A stretch of DNA of 64,000 nt from Chitinophaga agri (GTDB taxonomy: Bacteria > Bacteroidota > Bacteroidia > Chitinophagales > Chitinophagaceae). Made by a program: the position numbers and the translations under genes. A model generated the notes under the pieces. The model was not told the DNA's origin and searched no databases. It saw nothing but the letters and a program-made list of their open reading frames with translations. This document shows positions 9,831-20,400 of this stretch, piece after piece (position 1 is the stretch's first letter; each line of letters opens with the position of its first letter). The stretch is taken from contig NZ_CP048113.1 of assembly GCF_010093065.1 (NCBI RefSeq), positions 1,302,001 through 1,366,000 of the forward strand, written 5' to 3'.

Positions 9831-11732
9831 TTACAATTGTTCTATCCAACGGCTGTACCATAACTGGAACACGAGGATGTTCCAGAGTTTCTGGTGACTC
9901 ACCTTTCCGCCATTAAAATAGTGCTGTTTCAGTGTTTCGATATGTGAAGGATCGAAAATACCCGTCTGCCGGAGCTTTTCAGGAGACAGATAATATTCCA
10001 TCTGCTCTTTCAGCTCGTCTCTGAACCAGTGTGTCAGCGGAGCGATAAACGGACGTTTGGGACGGTCCATTAATGTTTTAGGGATATACTGGTGTACAAT
10101 TTCTTTCAGAATGTACTTATTGATCTTATTCTTCACTTTGATGTGCGCAGGCACCCTTGCCAGGAACTCCACCAGTCTGTGATCCAGCATCGGCTCACGG
10201 CCTTCAATGCTCACTGACATGGTTGCCCTGTCCACCTTCACCAGGTTATTATCTACCAGGAAGGTTTTGTAATCGACAGACAACAGGCGGTTCAACGGAT
10301 CATTGATGTTATTCAGTTCACCGTTCATATCAAAGTTGGTCTTGTAGGCGGAACGTGCGCCTCCCAGGTAACTGGCTGCCTCAGACTCAGTAATATACTG
10401 ACTGATATATTTCAGTGCCTGCTGAGACTTACCGGATGCCCAGATGAGTTTCATCTTTTCATACCGGCTGGCGAAGTTGTATTGCTTATTGAAATATGGG
10501 ATAGCAGCGGGATCAACCATGTTCATCACCTTGCTCACCATGCCCTGCAGCGATTTTGGAAAGCGCTCTGTATACTGCAGTGACTGATTGAATTTATTGT
10601 AACCTGCGAAGAGCTCATCCCCGCCATCAGCAGATAATACCACCTTCACCTGCTTAGCCGCCAGTTTACTTACCAGCGTGGTAGGCACTGTTGAATTATC
10701 TGCGAATGGTTCATCGTAAATCTCAGGCAGATGCTCCAGGATATCCTTCGCATCTTCCGGTCCTACGATCCACTCTGTATGATCTGTACCGAGGTGCTGC
10801 GCAATTCTGCGGGCTTCTTTTGACTCATCAAAGGCAGCTTCTTTATAGCCGATAGTAAAGGTCTTCAGACGGTTACCGGAAGAAGCCTGTAAGATGGCCG
10901 CTACACTGGAACTGTCATAACCACCGCTCAGGAATACACCGACGGGCACATCTGCCACCATTCTGTAACGGTAGGCACTTTCCATCAGTTCTTTGGTATG
11001 ACGGATGATATCGCCCTCGTACATGTCGGTAAGCGGCTGGCGGTAAGCTTCGAGCACACTCCAGTATTCGGAGGTGGTCAGTGCTTTATTGGTCAGGGAC
11101 ATATGCATGTAATGCCCTGGTTTCAGTTTATGCGTATGTTCGAAAACGGTATACGGCGCGGGAATATAGCTGTACTGGAGGAACAGGGAGACACTGTTCA
11201 CATCTATCTTCTTCTCAAAGCCGGGGAACTGATGAAAGCTTTTCAGTTCGGAGGCAAACAGCAGCACGTTATTATGCCAGTAGTAGTAGAGCGGCTTCAC
11301 GCCGGCTCTGTCGCGGCAGAAGATGACCTGTTGTTCTTCCTTGTCATAGATCACAAAGGCAAACATACCTATACAACGGTCTACGATCTTTTCTTTCCAG
11401 CAATCATAACCTTTGATCAGTACTTCGGTATCGCTGCTGGAGGTAAAGTGATAGCCAAGTTGTTCCAGTTCATGGCGGATCTCCTTGAAATTATACACCT
11501 CACCATTGAAGATCATGGTGTATTGTTTATAGTGCATGGGCTGATGGCCACCACTGGAAAGGTCCAGAATGGAAAGGCGGCGCTGACCCAGTCCGATCAG
11601 TGCATTGGGGTGTTCATACACTTCGTAACCACCGTCATCCGGACCGCGATGCAGCAGGGCATCGGTCATGTCTTTCAGTACGGGAAGGCTGGCTTTTTTG
11701 GAGAAATCAATAAACCCTGCTATGCCACACAT
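9831..11732 (-). CDS. asnB: asparagine synthase (glutamine-hydrolysing)-type amidotransferase
   Basis: The start is set at the ATG at 11732 so that the protein begins Met-Cys-Gly-Ile-Ala-Gly. Cys2 is the N-terminal nucleophile of class II glutamine amidotransferases and must be exposed, so the longer reading with 12 extra residues is rejected. Residues 2-200 are the glutaminase domain (LLHRGPDDGG, MIFNGEVYNF). From about 235 follows the synthetase domain with the ATP-pyrophosphatase motif LSGGYDSSSVAA and SADGGDELFAGY. Length (633) fits AsnB. Among glycan genes it may amidate a uronic acid rather than make free asparagine; that is inference. It overlaps the upstream glycosyltransferase by 13 bases. 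Confidence 0.88.
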   Translation of the reverse strand: MCGIAGFIDFSKKASLPVLKDMTDALLHRGPDDGGYEVYEHPNALIGLGQRRLSILDLSSGGHQPMHYKQYTMIFNGEVYNFKEIRHELEQLGYHFTSSSDTEVLIKGYDCWKEKIVDRCIGMFAFVIYDKEEQQVIFCRDRAGVKPLYYYWHNNVLLFASELKSFHQFPGFEKKIDVNSVSLFLQYSYIPAPYTVFEHTHKLKPGHYMHMSLTNKALTTSEYWSVLEAYRQPLTDMYEGDIIRHTKELMESAYRYRMVADVPVGVFLSGGYDSSSVAAILQASSGNRLKTFTIGYKEAAFDESKEARRIAQHLGTDHTEWIVGPEDAKDILEHLPEIYDEPFADNSTVPTTLVSKLAAKQVKVVLSADGGDELFAGYNKFNQSLQYTERFPKSLQGMVSKVMNMVDPAAIPYFNKQYNFASRYEKMKLIWASGKSQQALKYISQYITESEAASYLGGARSAYKTNFDMNGELNNINDPLNRLLSVDYKTFLVDNNLVKVDRATMSVSIEGREPMLDHRLVEFLARVPAHIKVKNKINKYILKEIVHQYIPKTLMDRPKRPFIAPLTHWFRDELKEQMEYYLSPEKLRQTGIFDPSHIETLKQHYFNGGKVSHQKLWNILVFQLWYSRWIEQL

Positions 11733-12643
11733 GGTATTAAATTTAAGTGACGGTGTTTTACGTTCCACATAATGCCTTTCCAGAAAGCTCTTAGGTGTTC
11801 CTTTTCTCTTTTGAGCAGGAATTGTAACGTATTCTTGGGAATGGTAAACAACGTCAGGTACAGTAAAAAGATGATCCGGTTCGGTAATGCCACGTTTCTG
11901 CGCATGAACAGTATTCTGTTTCTGGTCAGGTAGTATGTCTTCAATGGACTGTTCTTGCCCGTGGACATTGATTCTTTATGATAGATGAGTGATTTGTACT
12001 GATAATAGATCTTGTAGCCTTTGCGTTTGAATTGTTCGCACCAGTCAAATTCTTCGTAGTAGAGGAAATACACTTCCGGCATCAGTCCCACGTCCTTCAA
12101 TACAGCCGCTGTTGTCATCATACCACCACCATGTGCATAGTGCGTGGAAGAGATCTGATCGTATTGTCCCTGGTCAGGTTCTTTACAACCGATCATGCTG
12201 TTACGGCCGGTGAATACATCTACTGACTGGTAACCTGCGTACTCGATCGTGCCTTTATGAAAGAAGTAATGAAACTTCGGACTGACCATTCCGGCATCAG
12301 GATGATGATAGAACACTTCCAGCAATCCTTCGATCAGGCCATCCGTAAATTCAGTATCATTATTCACCAGGAAGAGATAACTCCCTGTGGCAGCTGCGAG
12401 GCCAAGATTATTGCCACCGGCAAATCCTTTATTGGTAGCACTCCTGATGACCTTTACAGCAGGATAGGCCGCTAACAATGCATCCGTAGGATCTTCGGCA
12501 GAGGCATTGTCCACTACGATCACTTCTACATTACGATAGCTGTTATGGCTGATGGAATGCAGCAATTCACAGGTAACGGCAGTTGTGTTATAGTTAACCG
12601 TTACGATAGAAACCAGCGGTGCTATGTTATTTTCCTGCGACAT
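11720..12643 (-). CDS. glycosyltransferase family 2 (rhamnosyltransferase-like)
   Basis: A 307-residue GT-A enzyme with VSIVTVNYNT at the N-terminus, VIVVDNASAEDP, GFAGGNNLGL and LVNNDTEF as the acidic metal-binding motif. The GFAGGNN segment is typical of the WbbL/rhamnosyltransferase branch. The C-terminal segment (RIIFLLYLTLFTIPKN) is hydrophobic and probably lies in the membrane. It overlaps both neighbours (17 bases upstream, 13 downstream), indicating translational coupling in the operon. Confidence 0.88.
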   Translation of the reverse strand: MSQENNIAPLVSIVTVNYNTTAVTCELLHSISHNSYRNVEVIVVDNASAEDPTDALLAAYPAVKVIRSATNKGFAGGNNLGLAAATGSYLFLVNNDTEFTDGLIEGLLEVFYHHPDAGMVSPKFHYFFHKGTIEYAGYQSVDVFTGRNSMIGCKEPDQGQYDQISSTHYAHGGGMMTTAAVLKDVGLMPEVYFLYYEEFDWCEQFKRKGYKIYYQYKSLIYHKESMSTGKNSPLKTYYLTRNRILFMRRNVALPNRIIFLLYLTLFTIPKNTLQFLLKREKEHLRAFWKGIMWNVKHRHLNLIPCVA

Positions 12644-13838
12644 TGACCAGGGGGTTATCGATGGTAGTTTTGGAATGCTTTGTATGAATGAACGTCTTGT
12701 TGGCGCCTTTGAGTTTGAATACCAGGCCCACCATAATACCGACTACACGTGGCAGATTGAGTATAACAGTGAACAGGTATTTTGAGTAGAACTTACCCGG
12801 TAAAGGCAGCAGCATACTAACAACAAACGCGCCAAGTGTGATAGCCCATACGTACAGGGGTACTGTGAGATACCGGCCTGCCACGAGGTAAATGAATGAG
12901 ATAAAGAACAGGCCGGCCAGCAATAACATACGGGGCAGCAGCAGGTTTTGTCCGACGGACATATAGAAGTAGTCTATACGGCCTTTCAGCAAGGCGCTGA
13001 AGCCTCTTACAAAGTATTGACGCACGTACACCAGTTGGCTCGACAACCAGCGTTTACGCTGATTTTCGAAGGCGGCGGCATTTTCCACCTTTTCATCAAA
13101 CATGAGTGCTTCTTCGAGATAATGGATCTTGTATCCTTTCTCTACAAGCAACTGCTGCAGTACTTTGTCAAAACCACCGGTAGCTTCTGTCTCCTTCAGC
13201 GCCTGTTTTATCAGCTGGTATTCGAATCCGATACCGGAACCAATGATGGAGGCAGACAATCCGAGCGCGTTGGCGCCTTTCCGGTTGATATGATTTGCGA
13301 TCATCTCATTAGCTGCATCCAGTATGGCAAACGGCGTGTCCAGATTTTTGGCTACACGTTGCGCCTGGATGGCGTGATGCCCCTGCTGGAATGCGCTATT
13401 CATTTTTGTCAGGAAATCTACGGCCGGAATGTTATCGGCATCAGCGATCACGGCCATATCATACTGCTCTTCATCCAGCTGTGTGAATGCGACATTCAGT
13501 GATTTAGCCTTTGTACTTTTTTTAAATGAAACCGGTATCACAGTGATACCTTCCGCACGTAGTGTCGTGATTGTTTCAGGTTGCAGGGAATCTGCGATAA
13601 CGATCACTTCATATTTATCAGCCGGATAATCCAGCGATTCATAGCTCCGTGCAGCGGAGAGAATAACTTCATCCTCCTTGTATGCAGGTACCAGAACGGC
13701 AATCCTGCTGTATTTCAGTGCATCCGGTGTATTTCTATTTTTCTTAGGGAACAGTCGGCCTGCTATTCCGAAGAGCAGGTTATAAAACACACAACCTCCC
13801 AGATAAATAAGCAGGATAAGTTCAATCGTAAAGATCAT
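12627..13838 (-). CDS. membrane glycosyltransferase family 2, cellulose-synthase-like
   Basis: A 403-residue protein with an N-terminal span, a cytoplasmic GT-A domain (AVLVPAYKEDEVI, MAVIADADNIP) and ENQRKRWLSSQ, corresponding to the QxxRW motif of processive GT2 enzymes. Several C-terminal spans follow (about 285-375). The architecture suits a synthase that polymerises or extends a chain at the inner membrane. It shares one base with the upstream phosphoglycosyl transferase gene and overlaps the downstream glycosyltransferase by 17 bases. Confidence 0.85.
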   Translation of the reverse strand: MIFTIELILLIYLGGCVFYNLLFGIAGRLFPKKNRNTPDALKYSRIAVLVPAYKEDEVILSAARSYESLDYPADKYEVIVIADSLQPETITTLRAEGITVIPVSFKKSTKAKSLNVAFTQLDEEQYDMAVIADADNIPAVDFLTKMNSAFQQGHHAIQAQRVAKNLDTPFAILDAANEMIANHINRKGANALGLSASIIGSGIGFEYQLIKQALKETEATGGFDKVLQQLLVEKGYKIHYLEEALMFDEKVENAAAFENQRKRWLSSQLVYVRQYFVRGFSALLKGRIDYFYMSVGQNLLLPRMLLLAGLFFISFIYLVAGRYLTVPLYVWAITLGAFVVSMLLPLPGKFYSKYLFTVILNLPRVVGIMVGLVFKLKGANKTFIHTKHSKTTIDNPLVNVAGK

Positions 13839-14992
13839 TACACATTATCTTTTTGTATTAAAGCTTTAGGGGTGTTTGCCATGATCCACATGTCGTACTT
13901 AAAGTTATGCTGATTGGAGTAGTTAATATCCAATGCAATTCTTTCCTGTGCGGACATTTCCTTTTTTCCCCTTTTGCTGATCTGCCACAGACCGGTGATA
14001 CCAGCCGGAGCCAGAAAGCGTTGTGCCCATTCGTCGGTGGTCAGGGTGGAAGCTTCGTATAAAGGCAGGGGTCTGTTCCCAACGAGGGACATATCTCCTT
14101 TTAAAACATTAAAAAGCTGCGGAAGTTCATCGAGGCTGGTATTTCTCAGAAAAGCGCCGAAACGCGTTACGCGCGGGTCATTTGAGACCTTATAAAAAAC
14201 GGGACCGTCACCGTTCTTATATTGATTCATATGCTGCAGCTGTTGCAGTTTCTTGTCAGCGTCGGCTACCATTGTTCTGAACTTATAAAATTTGAACACC
14301 TGATAGTTCCTACCAGCGCGGCGTGCGGCGTAAAAAACGGAGCCTCTTGACTCAAGTTTTATAATGGCTGCAATTAACAATAAGATAGGACTGATAACCA
14401 GCAGGGCTGTCCCTGCCACAATGATATCAAAACCTCTTTTTAATATTGCGTTCACCGTACGCTTGTGGTCCTGTTTCCGCTTGCCGCCCACTACCGTGAG
14501 AGGCGGAAATGCGTTCAGCTGTTTGAACTTGTTAATGAAAGCTACTTTGGATGCGAGCTTGGGGAGACATTTTGTAGTGATGATCTCGTCGATGAAAGTG
14601 TATTTTTTCACCGCGGCCGTCATCTCGGGGGTAACGTCTTCAGTATAGAGCAGGAATGGGATGCATGCGCAGCTGGAATCCTGCTGGAAGAATTGTTTCC
14701 AGGCATTCAGGCCTTTTTGATTATCAGTGTGCGACCTGTAAATAATAACGCCCGGCTTTCTGCGAAAAACAGATTGTAACTGCTCAATTGTAACAATTGC
14801 AGTATCATAATCCTGTGCGAAAAAACACTTATAACCCTGAGACTCCAGTTCGGGTGTCTCAATATGTTGCCCTACGAACAACACAATATGGCTGTCGGCG
14901 ACAATCTGACGGGGCATTGTTTGTTCACGTTCTTCAAACTGTTTTGGGGCCGCATTCTTCAATACGCTCAGTTCAGGAGTAAATGTATTCAT
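13838..14992 (-). CDS. phosphoglycosyl transferase with degenerate receiver-like N-terminal domain
   Basis: Residues about 183-380 are a bacterial sugar transferase domain: the membrane helix in [18 protein letters not shown], then [29 protein letters not shown] and GNRPLP. These enzymes move a sugar-1-phosphate from a nucleotide sugar to undecaprenyl phosphate and start repeat-unit synthesis. Instead of the four-helix N-terminus of WcaJ/WbaP, residues about 30-150 look like a response-regulator fold. The acidic pair and the acceptor aspartate seem to be missing ([16 protein letters not shown]), although a lysine near strand 5 remains. A true receiver gene lies 50 bases upstream. The catalytic domain is sure; the receiver resemblance is inference from pattern. 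Confidence 0.88.
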   Translation of the reverse strand: MNTFTPELSVLKNAAPKQFEEREQTMPRQIVADSHIVLFVGQHIETPELESQGYKCFFAQDYDTAIVTIEQLQSVFRRKPGVIIYRSHTDNQKGLNAWKQFFQQDSSCACIPFLLYTEDVTPEMTAAVKKYTFIDEIITTKCLPKLASKVAFINKFKQLNAFPPLTVVGGKRKQDHKRTVNAILKRGFDIIVAGTALLVISPILLLIAAIIKLESRGSVFYAARRAGRNYQVFKFYKFRTMVADADKKLQQLQHMNQYKNGDGPVFYKVSNDPRVTRFGAFLRNTSLDELPQLFNVLKGDMSLVGNRPLPLYEASTLTTDEWAQRFLAPAGITGLWQISKRGKKEMSAQERIALDINYSNQHNFKYDMWIMANTPKALIQKDNV

Positions 14993-15042
14993 GCTAACAA
15001 AGGAATTAATGGTTACATACTGATAAAATCATCCATCATGTG

Positions 15043-15435
15043 CTATGAAAAAGCAGGAACATGCTGTGCTTTCAGTACATGATCAATAGTATCCAGTAAG
15101 ATCACCGGATCAAACGGTTTTTTGATGATCGTCTTTATGTTGCCCGGACGTATGTGGGCGAAGGATTCTTTAGTGTCGTGTACACCAGAGAGGACCATTA
15201 AAGGGATGTGCTGGTACAGATTGCTCTCGGTCATAAACTCGATGAGCTCCCATCCGTTAATATTTGGCATCTGGAGGTCGGTGATCACCAGATCGGGGAT
15301 ATTGCCATTCTTTAACCATGCCATAGCTGCGAGACCGTCACACGCTGAAACAACGTTGTAAGTTCTGTTTAGCATCACCTCAAGTAAGTATCGGATGGGT
15401 AAACTATCATCTATAATTAAAACTGTTTTTTTCAC
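15043..15435 (-). CDS. stand-alone response regulator receiver protein
   Basis: The start is taken at GTG 15435 (MKKTVLIIDD); the longer reading needs a TTG and adds ten atypical residues. The protein is then 130 residues, a single REC domain with no output domain. It has the acidic pair in LIIDDS, the phospho-acceptor Asp in LVITDLQMPNING, a Ser/Thr switch in MVLSGVHD and the lysine in TIIKKPFD. It is the first gene of the minus-strand glycan operon, 50 bases before the phosphoglycosyl transferase. It likely carries a phosphorylation signal that tunes polysaccharide synthesis, perhaps by contact with that enzyme; no cognate kinase is in the window. Confidence 0.88.
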   Translation of the reverse strand: MKKTVLIIDDSLPIRYLLEVMLNRTYNVVSACDGLAAMAWLKNGNIPDLVITDLQMPNINGWELIEFMTESNLYQHIPLMVLSGVHDTKESFAHIRPGNIKTIIKKPFDPVILLDTIDHVLKAQHVPAFS

Positions 15436-15916
15436 CTTTAACCAATTTAATATTACTAAAAACAACCAATACCTGTTAGGATACTGGAAAATCTATCTGT
15501 TTATTGGCTTTAAATTGGATAAGGTTTCTATGGAACTTAAAACAGTTTCTCAGGGGATATGAAAGAAATGATTCAAATATGGTTTCTCGTAAAACTTCCA
15601 CTAAAGTACGAAACTAATCATAAAGTGCAAGCTGTAAAAATTAGTAATTGTATATGTATACAACAACGATGTAAAAATATAATACTTTATTCATTTCCCC
15701 ATATGTTTTCCGTAAACGGTCACTTTTTTTGGGTGAATGCGTTATAAATTATCGTGAACGAATAATCATGAGGGTCATAGGATTATTTTTTTTTAAATGT
15801 AGGAAACACTGCTGAAAAAATACTGTACAATTATTATACTTTTGCTCAGGACACCCATATGGGATTGTTATGTAATACGCTACTGGCGCTCCGATTACCC
15901 CTTAACTGCTTATATT
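15436..15916. other. divergent intergenic region
   Basis: An AT-rich stretch of about 480 bases between the receiver gene and a plus-strand glycosyltransferase. A 62-codon frame at 15559-15747 has no recognisable features and is not called. A -7 promoter motif near the right end is listed separately. Confidence 0.6.
15837..15844 (+). promoter_or_regulatory. candidate -7 box, TACTTTTG
   Basis: Matches the Bacteroidota -7 consensus TAnnTTTG. It covers the TTG at 15842 that would begin the longest reading of the next gene, which favours the ATG at 15917 as the true start. No clear -33 box is seen. Confidence 0.5.
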
Positions 15917-17107
15917 ATGATTGTGATCTCTACGATTTTCTGGTGCAGCATTTTCCTGGTTTGTTATAGTTACATTGGATACGGACTACTACTATATATA
16001 GTAATTAAAATACGTCGTTACTTCGTAAAAACCCAACATATTGGAGACGGATCTTCCTTTATACCGGAAGTAACATTTATGGTAGCCGCATACAATGAAG
16101 CGGCCTTTATCAGAGAAAAGATCACAAATACGCTTTCGCTAAATTATCCGGCTGACAAATTAAAGATCATCTTCGTCACTGACGGATCTACTGATGATAC
16201 CAATAATATAATAAGGAGTTATCCACAGATCACGCTTCTGCATGAACCCGAAAGAAAAGGGAAAACAATGGCGGTGAACCGTGCGATGAAACATGTTAAA
16301 ACACCATTTGTCGTTTTTTCTGATGCCAATACCTTATTAAATAATGATGTACTGATTTGTCTCATGCGTCACTTCCGTGATGAAAAGACAGGGGCCGTCG
16401 CCGGTGAGAAAAAGATCCTGGTTGCAGACCAGGCGGAGGCGGAAGGTGCAGGAGAAGGAATGTACTGGAAATATGAATCGCTGCTGAAGAAATGGGATGC
16501 GGAACTTTATAGTGTCATGGGGGCTGCCGGTGAACTTTTTGCCGTGAGAACTGTTTTATACGAGGATGTTCCGGCTGACACCATCCTGGATGATTTTATG
16601 ATCTCTTTCGGCATCAACAAAAAGGGTTACCGGGTCGCCTATGCTCCTGATGCATACGCGCAGGAAACACCTTCTGCGTCCCTGCAGGATGAGTATAAAC
16701 GAAAAGTGCGTATTGCCGCCGGTGGCTTTCAGTCAATGAGCCGTCTCCTGGATCTGCTTAATGTATTCCGTTATCCAAAGATCACCTGGCAATATGTGTC
16801 ACACCGTGTATCCCGCTGGACAGTAGCGCCGTTATGCCTGCTGCTTGCATTGCTGTCCAACATCCTTATCTGCATTGCTGGCGGGGGGGGGATATACCAA
16901 CTGTTCCTGTTGGCGCAACTGGCATTTTACGGCATGGCTTTCGCCGGATTCCTGCTGGCGAAGAAAGGTGTAAAGAGTAAACTGTTATATGTTCCTTTTT
17001 ATTTCGTCTTTATGAACATCGCCGTATATCAGGGTTTTGGCCGCTTCCTGAGGAAAAAGCAATCCGCCGTATGGGATCGTTCACAACGGCAGTTAACTGT
17101 CGGATAA
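15917..17107 (+). CDS. membrane glycosyltransferase family 2
   Basis: The start is placed at ATG 15917, directly before the first membrane span (MIVISTIFWCSIFLVCYSYI) and downstream of a -7 box; the longer frame begins with a TTG inside that box. The 396-residue protein has one N-terminal span, then a GT-A domain (VTFMVAAYNEAAFI, VTDGSTDDTN, VFSDANTLLNND) and DDFMISFG near the catalytic-base region. About three C-terminal spans follow. This matches processive or semi-processive GT2 synthases. It is monocistronic, followed by 371 bases before the second giant gene. Confidence 0.83.
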   Translation: MIVISTIFWCSIFLVCYSYIGYGLLLYIVIKIRRYFVKTQHIGDGSSFIPEVTFMVAAYNEAAFIREKITNTLSLNYPADKLKIIFVTDGSTDDTNNIIRSYPQITLLHEPERKGKTMAVNRAMKHVKTPFVVFSDANTLLNNDVLICLMRHFRDEKTGAVAGEKKILVADQAEAEGAGEGMYWKYESLLKKWDAELYSVMGAAGELFAVRTVLYEDVPADTILDDFMISFGINKKGYRVAYAPDAYAQETPSASLQDEYKRKVRIAAGGFQSMSRLLDLLNVFRYPKITWQYVSHRVSRWTVAPLCLLLALLSNILICIAGGGGIYQLFLLAQLAFYGMAFAGFLLAKKGVKSKLLYVPFYFVFMNIAVYQGFGRFLRKKQSAVWDRSQRQLTVG

Positions 17108-17478
17108 TGTGTAATATTTACATTTACTGCTGAGTTATATGGTTTCACGAATCGATTTATAGCATTCACCGTCTAAAAACAGATTTTCGCTAAAAAAATG
17201 TCCAACTTAAGAAATATACACTTACTTTTGGAACTTGAACCGAGTACACTGAGCTTAATCCTTATCCAATGTAAGAGAGCTTCACGTGTGATATAATTCC
17301 TAACCTCATCCTACATAAAAGCCAATCTTGAGAGTTGCACGATACCTCGTCTTCTCTACTCTGATTTTACCATCTCCTCTGATCTGACCTGCACTAGGTG
17401 CTTTGGGTTATTTTATTTTATTATTTCTGGCTAATTACCGGGTTAATCCCCGATTGTCCATAATATATATTTCTTTTT
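17108..17478. other. long leader region of the second giant gene
   Basis: No gene is seen. It contains a -7 box at 17223-17230, the 10-mer GGAACTTGAA at 17230-17239 shared with the first giant gene's leader, and a small CGGG/CCCG hairpin (17439-17442 with 17449-17452) 26 bases before the ATG. Confidence 0.6.
17223..17230 (+). promoter_or_regulatory. candidate -7 box, TACTTTTG
   Basis: TAnnTTTG match immediately followed by GGAACTTGAA. It implies an untranslated leader of about 240 bases for the giant protein at 17479. No -33 box is clear. Confidence 0.45.
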
Positions 17479-20400
17479 ATGAAAAGAACTGTACACTTAC
17501 TTATCAGCATTCTGATGCTCTTTGCGGGTACGGCTCATGCACAGCAAGCCCTTAATCCCGCAGACCCCATTGTTGTGTACAACTCAGCCTCTCCCCCTAC
17601 AGCGCCTGCCTATGGCCGCATAGGGAAATGGGTTAAAACCAACCGGCTAAGCTGGAATACATCCGACTTTAAATGTTATATCTACAAGGGACTTAACTTC
17701 CGTCTCAAATTCCCTAAGACCTATCAACATAACGTTGCTGACGGCAAGAAGTACCCTGTTTTCGTATTCCTTCACGGTCGTGGTGAAGGCGGTACCGTTT
17801 ATGATAACGAATACCAGCTCTTACACGGTGGCCAGAACTTTGAAACACAAACGGACAACGGCAACTTTGACGGCTTTCTTTTTTATGGACAAACTGCTGA
17901 CGGTAACTGGGGTAACGGCCAGTTCGACATCATCAAGGAACTGCTGGACAGCTTAGCTGTACAGACAAAAGCGGATCTCTACAGAGTAATTGTAAACGGC
18001 CTTTCGGCCGGTGGGTATGGTTCCTGGGGATTCGCAGAACGCTATCCACAATCCTTCGCCGCAGTAATGCCTATGAGTGGTATTGCCAATGGCGATGGCA
18101 CCTCCGAAAATGTAAATAAACTGAAGTTCACCTCCATGTGGTATTTCCAGGGAGGTCTGGATAACTCACCTGCTCCCTACACCGCTAACACCGTAATGAC
18201 GGCATACCAGAATGCAGGTGCAGACATGAAATACACACTTTACCCGAATCTTGGCCACGGCACATGGAACACCGCCTGGGCCGAAACGGACTTCATTCCG
18301 TTTATGAACAGGGCCAATGTACTTACACCATGGCCACTGACGGGAAGAGCTGAATTCTGTCCCGGAGAATCTGTCAACGTTGTTGCAGGTATTCCTCCAG
18401 GCTTTGCTGCTTATGAATGGCAGAAAGACGGTGTCACCATCCCTAACGCTACCGGTAATAGCATCACCATTACCGCACTCGGTTCCTACGCTGTAAGAGT
18501 GAGAAGAACTGCCGGCGGTGCGTGGTCTGAATTCTCCCCTACCCCACTTGTTATTAAAACAAAGGCAGCCACTGTAACGCCGCCTATATCTATTGACGCT
18601 CTTGCAACAAACGTACTGCCCGCTCCCGACGGCAGCACCACTGTGACACTGAAACTGCCTGACGGCTACGCTTCTTACGAATGGCGCCGCGTGGGTAACA
18701 ATACCTCTATTGGTTCTACGAACACTATTGATGTTGGTGTAGGACAATACATCGCCCGCGTAACGGAACAATTCGGTTGTGCGAGCAGCTTCTCTAGTCC
18801 TTATGCTGTAATTGCTGCTGCGGGTACCAATGTACCTGATATCGTCAGTGGCGTTACGGTGACTCCTGTTTCACAGACACAGTTAACACTGAACTGGACA
18901 GATAAAGCCAATCCGGCTAACAATGAAACAGGCTTCGAAATATATCGTAGTACGACTTCCGGTAATAATTATAAACTGATCGGTAAAGTAGCGGCTGATG
19001 TGCTGGTATTTAATGATGCCAATCTCGCAGCTGGCACCAAATACTTTTATGTGATCCGTCCGGTAAATGGGAACGGCGCCGGTCCTGTATCTGCTGAAGC
19101 CAGTGGAACAACACAGAGCGACAAGGTGAAACCTACAGCTCCGCTGAATCTGACGGTCACCAATTCCACCACCAGCTCTGTATCCCTCAGCTGGTCAGCT
19201 TCTACAGACGATGTAGGTGTAGCGGCTTATGATATTTATGTGAATAATGCAAAAGCCTATACAGTAGAAGGCACACAGCTTTCCATGGTGACCTACGGTC
19301 TGACCGACAGGAAGGTGTACAACTTCTACGTAGTGGCAAGAGACGCTGCAAATAACAGCTCCGCTCCAAGCAACCAGGTAACTGGTACTACGGTGAATAA
19401 AGGCCTTAGCTATAAATATTATGAAGGCACCTATTCTACGCTGCCAAACTTTAATAACCTGACCCCTGTGGAAACAGGCAGAACACCGAATGTTGATATC
19501 ACTGTCAGAAACAGAGAAACCAACTACGCCATGATGTGGACTGGTTTCATTACCATTCCGGTTGCAGGTACTTACTATTTCGGTACGAACTCTGATGATG
19601 GCAGCAAGCTGTATTTCAATATGAACTATTCCTTCAGCGGTACTGCAACTGTCAACAATGACGGTGCGCATGGTACTACCCAGGTAAGCAGTTCAGCGCT
19701 GAACCTTGCTGCTGGTGTTTATCCGATCACAGTTACCTACTTCCAGGGTACTGGTGGTCAGGCAATGAACATCCGCTGGAGATCCACTGCACTTGGTATC
19801 AACAGTCTGACCAACATTCCTGATCAGTACCTGGGCGATACCATGGCGATCCCTGGCAATGCGCCAACTACACCTGCCGTTTTTGGTGCGAAAGCTACTT
19901 CATTCGACAAGGTAACCCTGACATGGAGTGACAACAGTGATAATGAAACAGGCTTTGAACTATATCGCAGCACATCCCCTACCGGCACTTACAGTGTGAT
20001 AGGAAAAGCGAATGCGAATGCAACTTCCCTCGTGGATAATTCCGTAGCCGCCAACACCCGCTACTTCTATAAAGTACGCGCAATAGGCCAGTTTGGTGAG
20101 TCTGCATTGTCTACTGGTTACCCATACAGCTCGGTATATGCTTTTGATAATAACATCACTGATATTTCTGTCAATAACAATACTACCAGTGCGAATGGTC
20201 TGACCTACTCTAATACCGATAAGGTAGAAGGTACCCACTCCGCTGTTTTCAACGGAAGCAGTTCTTATGTAAGTATCGGCGGTAATGGCAGTGGCTACCT
20301 GCATGATGCATTCTCTGCACGTACAATTTCACTGTGGTTCAAAGCCAACGTTACTGACAACAACCGGATCATCCTGGATATGGGTGGCAGCGACGCTGGT

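Noticed and set aside
9831..11768. Longer start for the amidotransferase
   Set aside because: It would bury the catalytic cysteine 12 residues inside; the ATG at 11732 gives the required Met-Cys start.
15559..15747. 62-codon plus-strand frame upstream of the glycosyltransferase
   Set aside because: AT-rich sequence with no domain or signal, and no linked gene.
15842..15916. TTG start for the glycosyltransferase
   Set aside because: The TTG lies inside a -7 promoter box, and the next ATG directly precedes the first membrane span.
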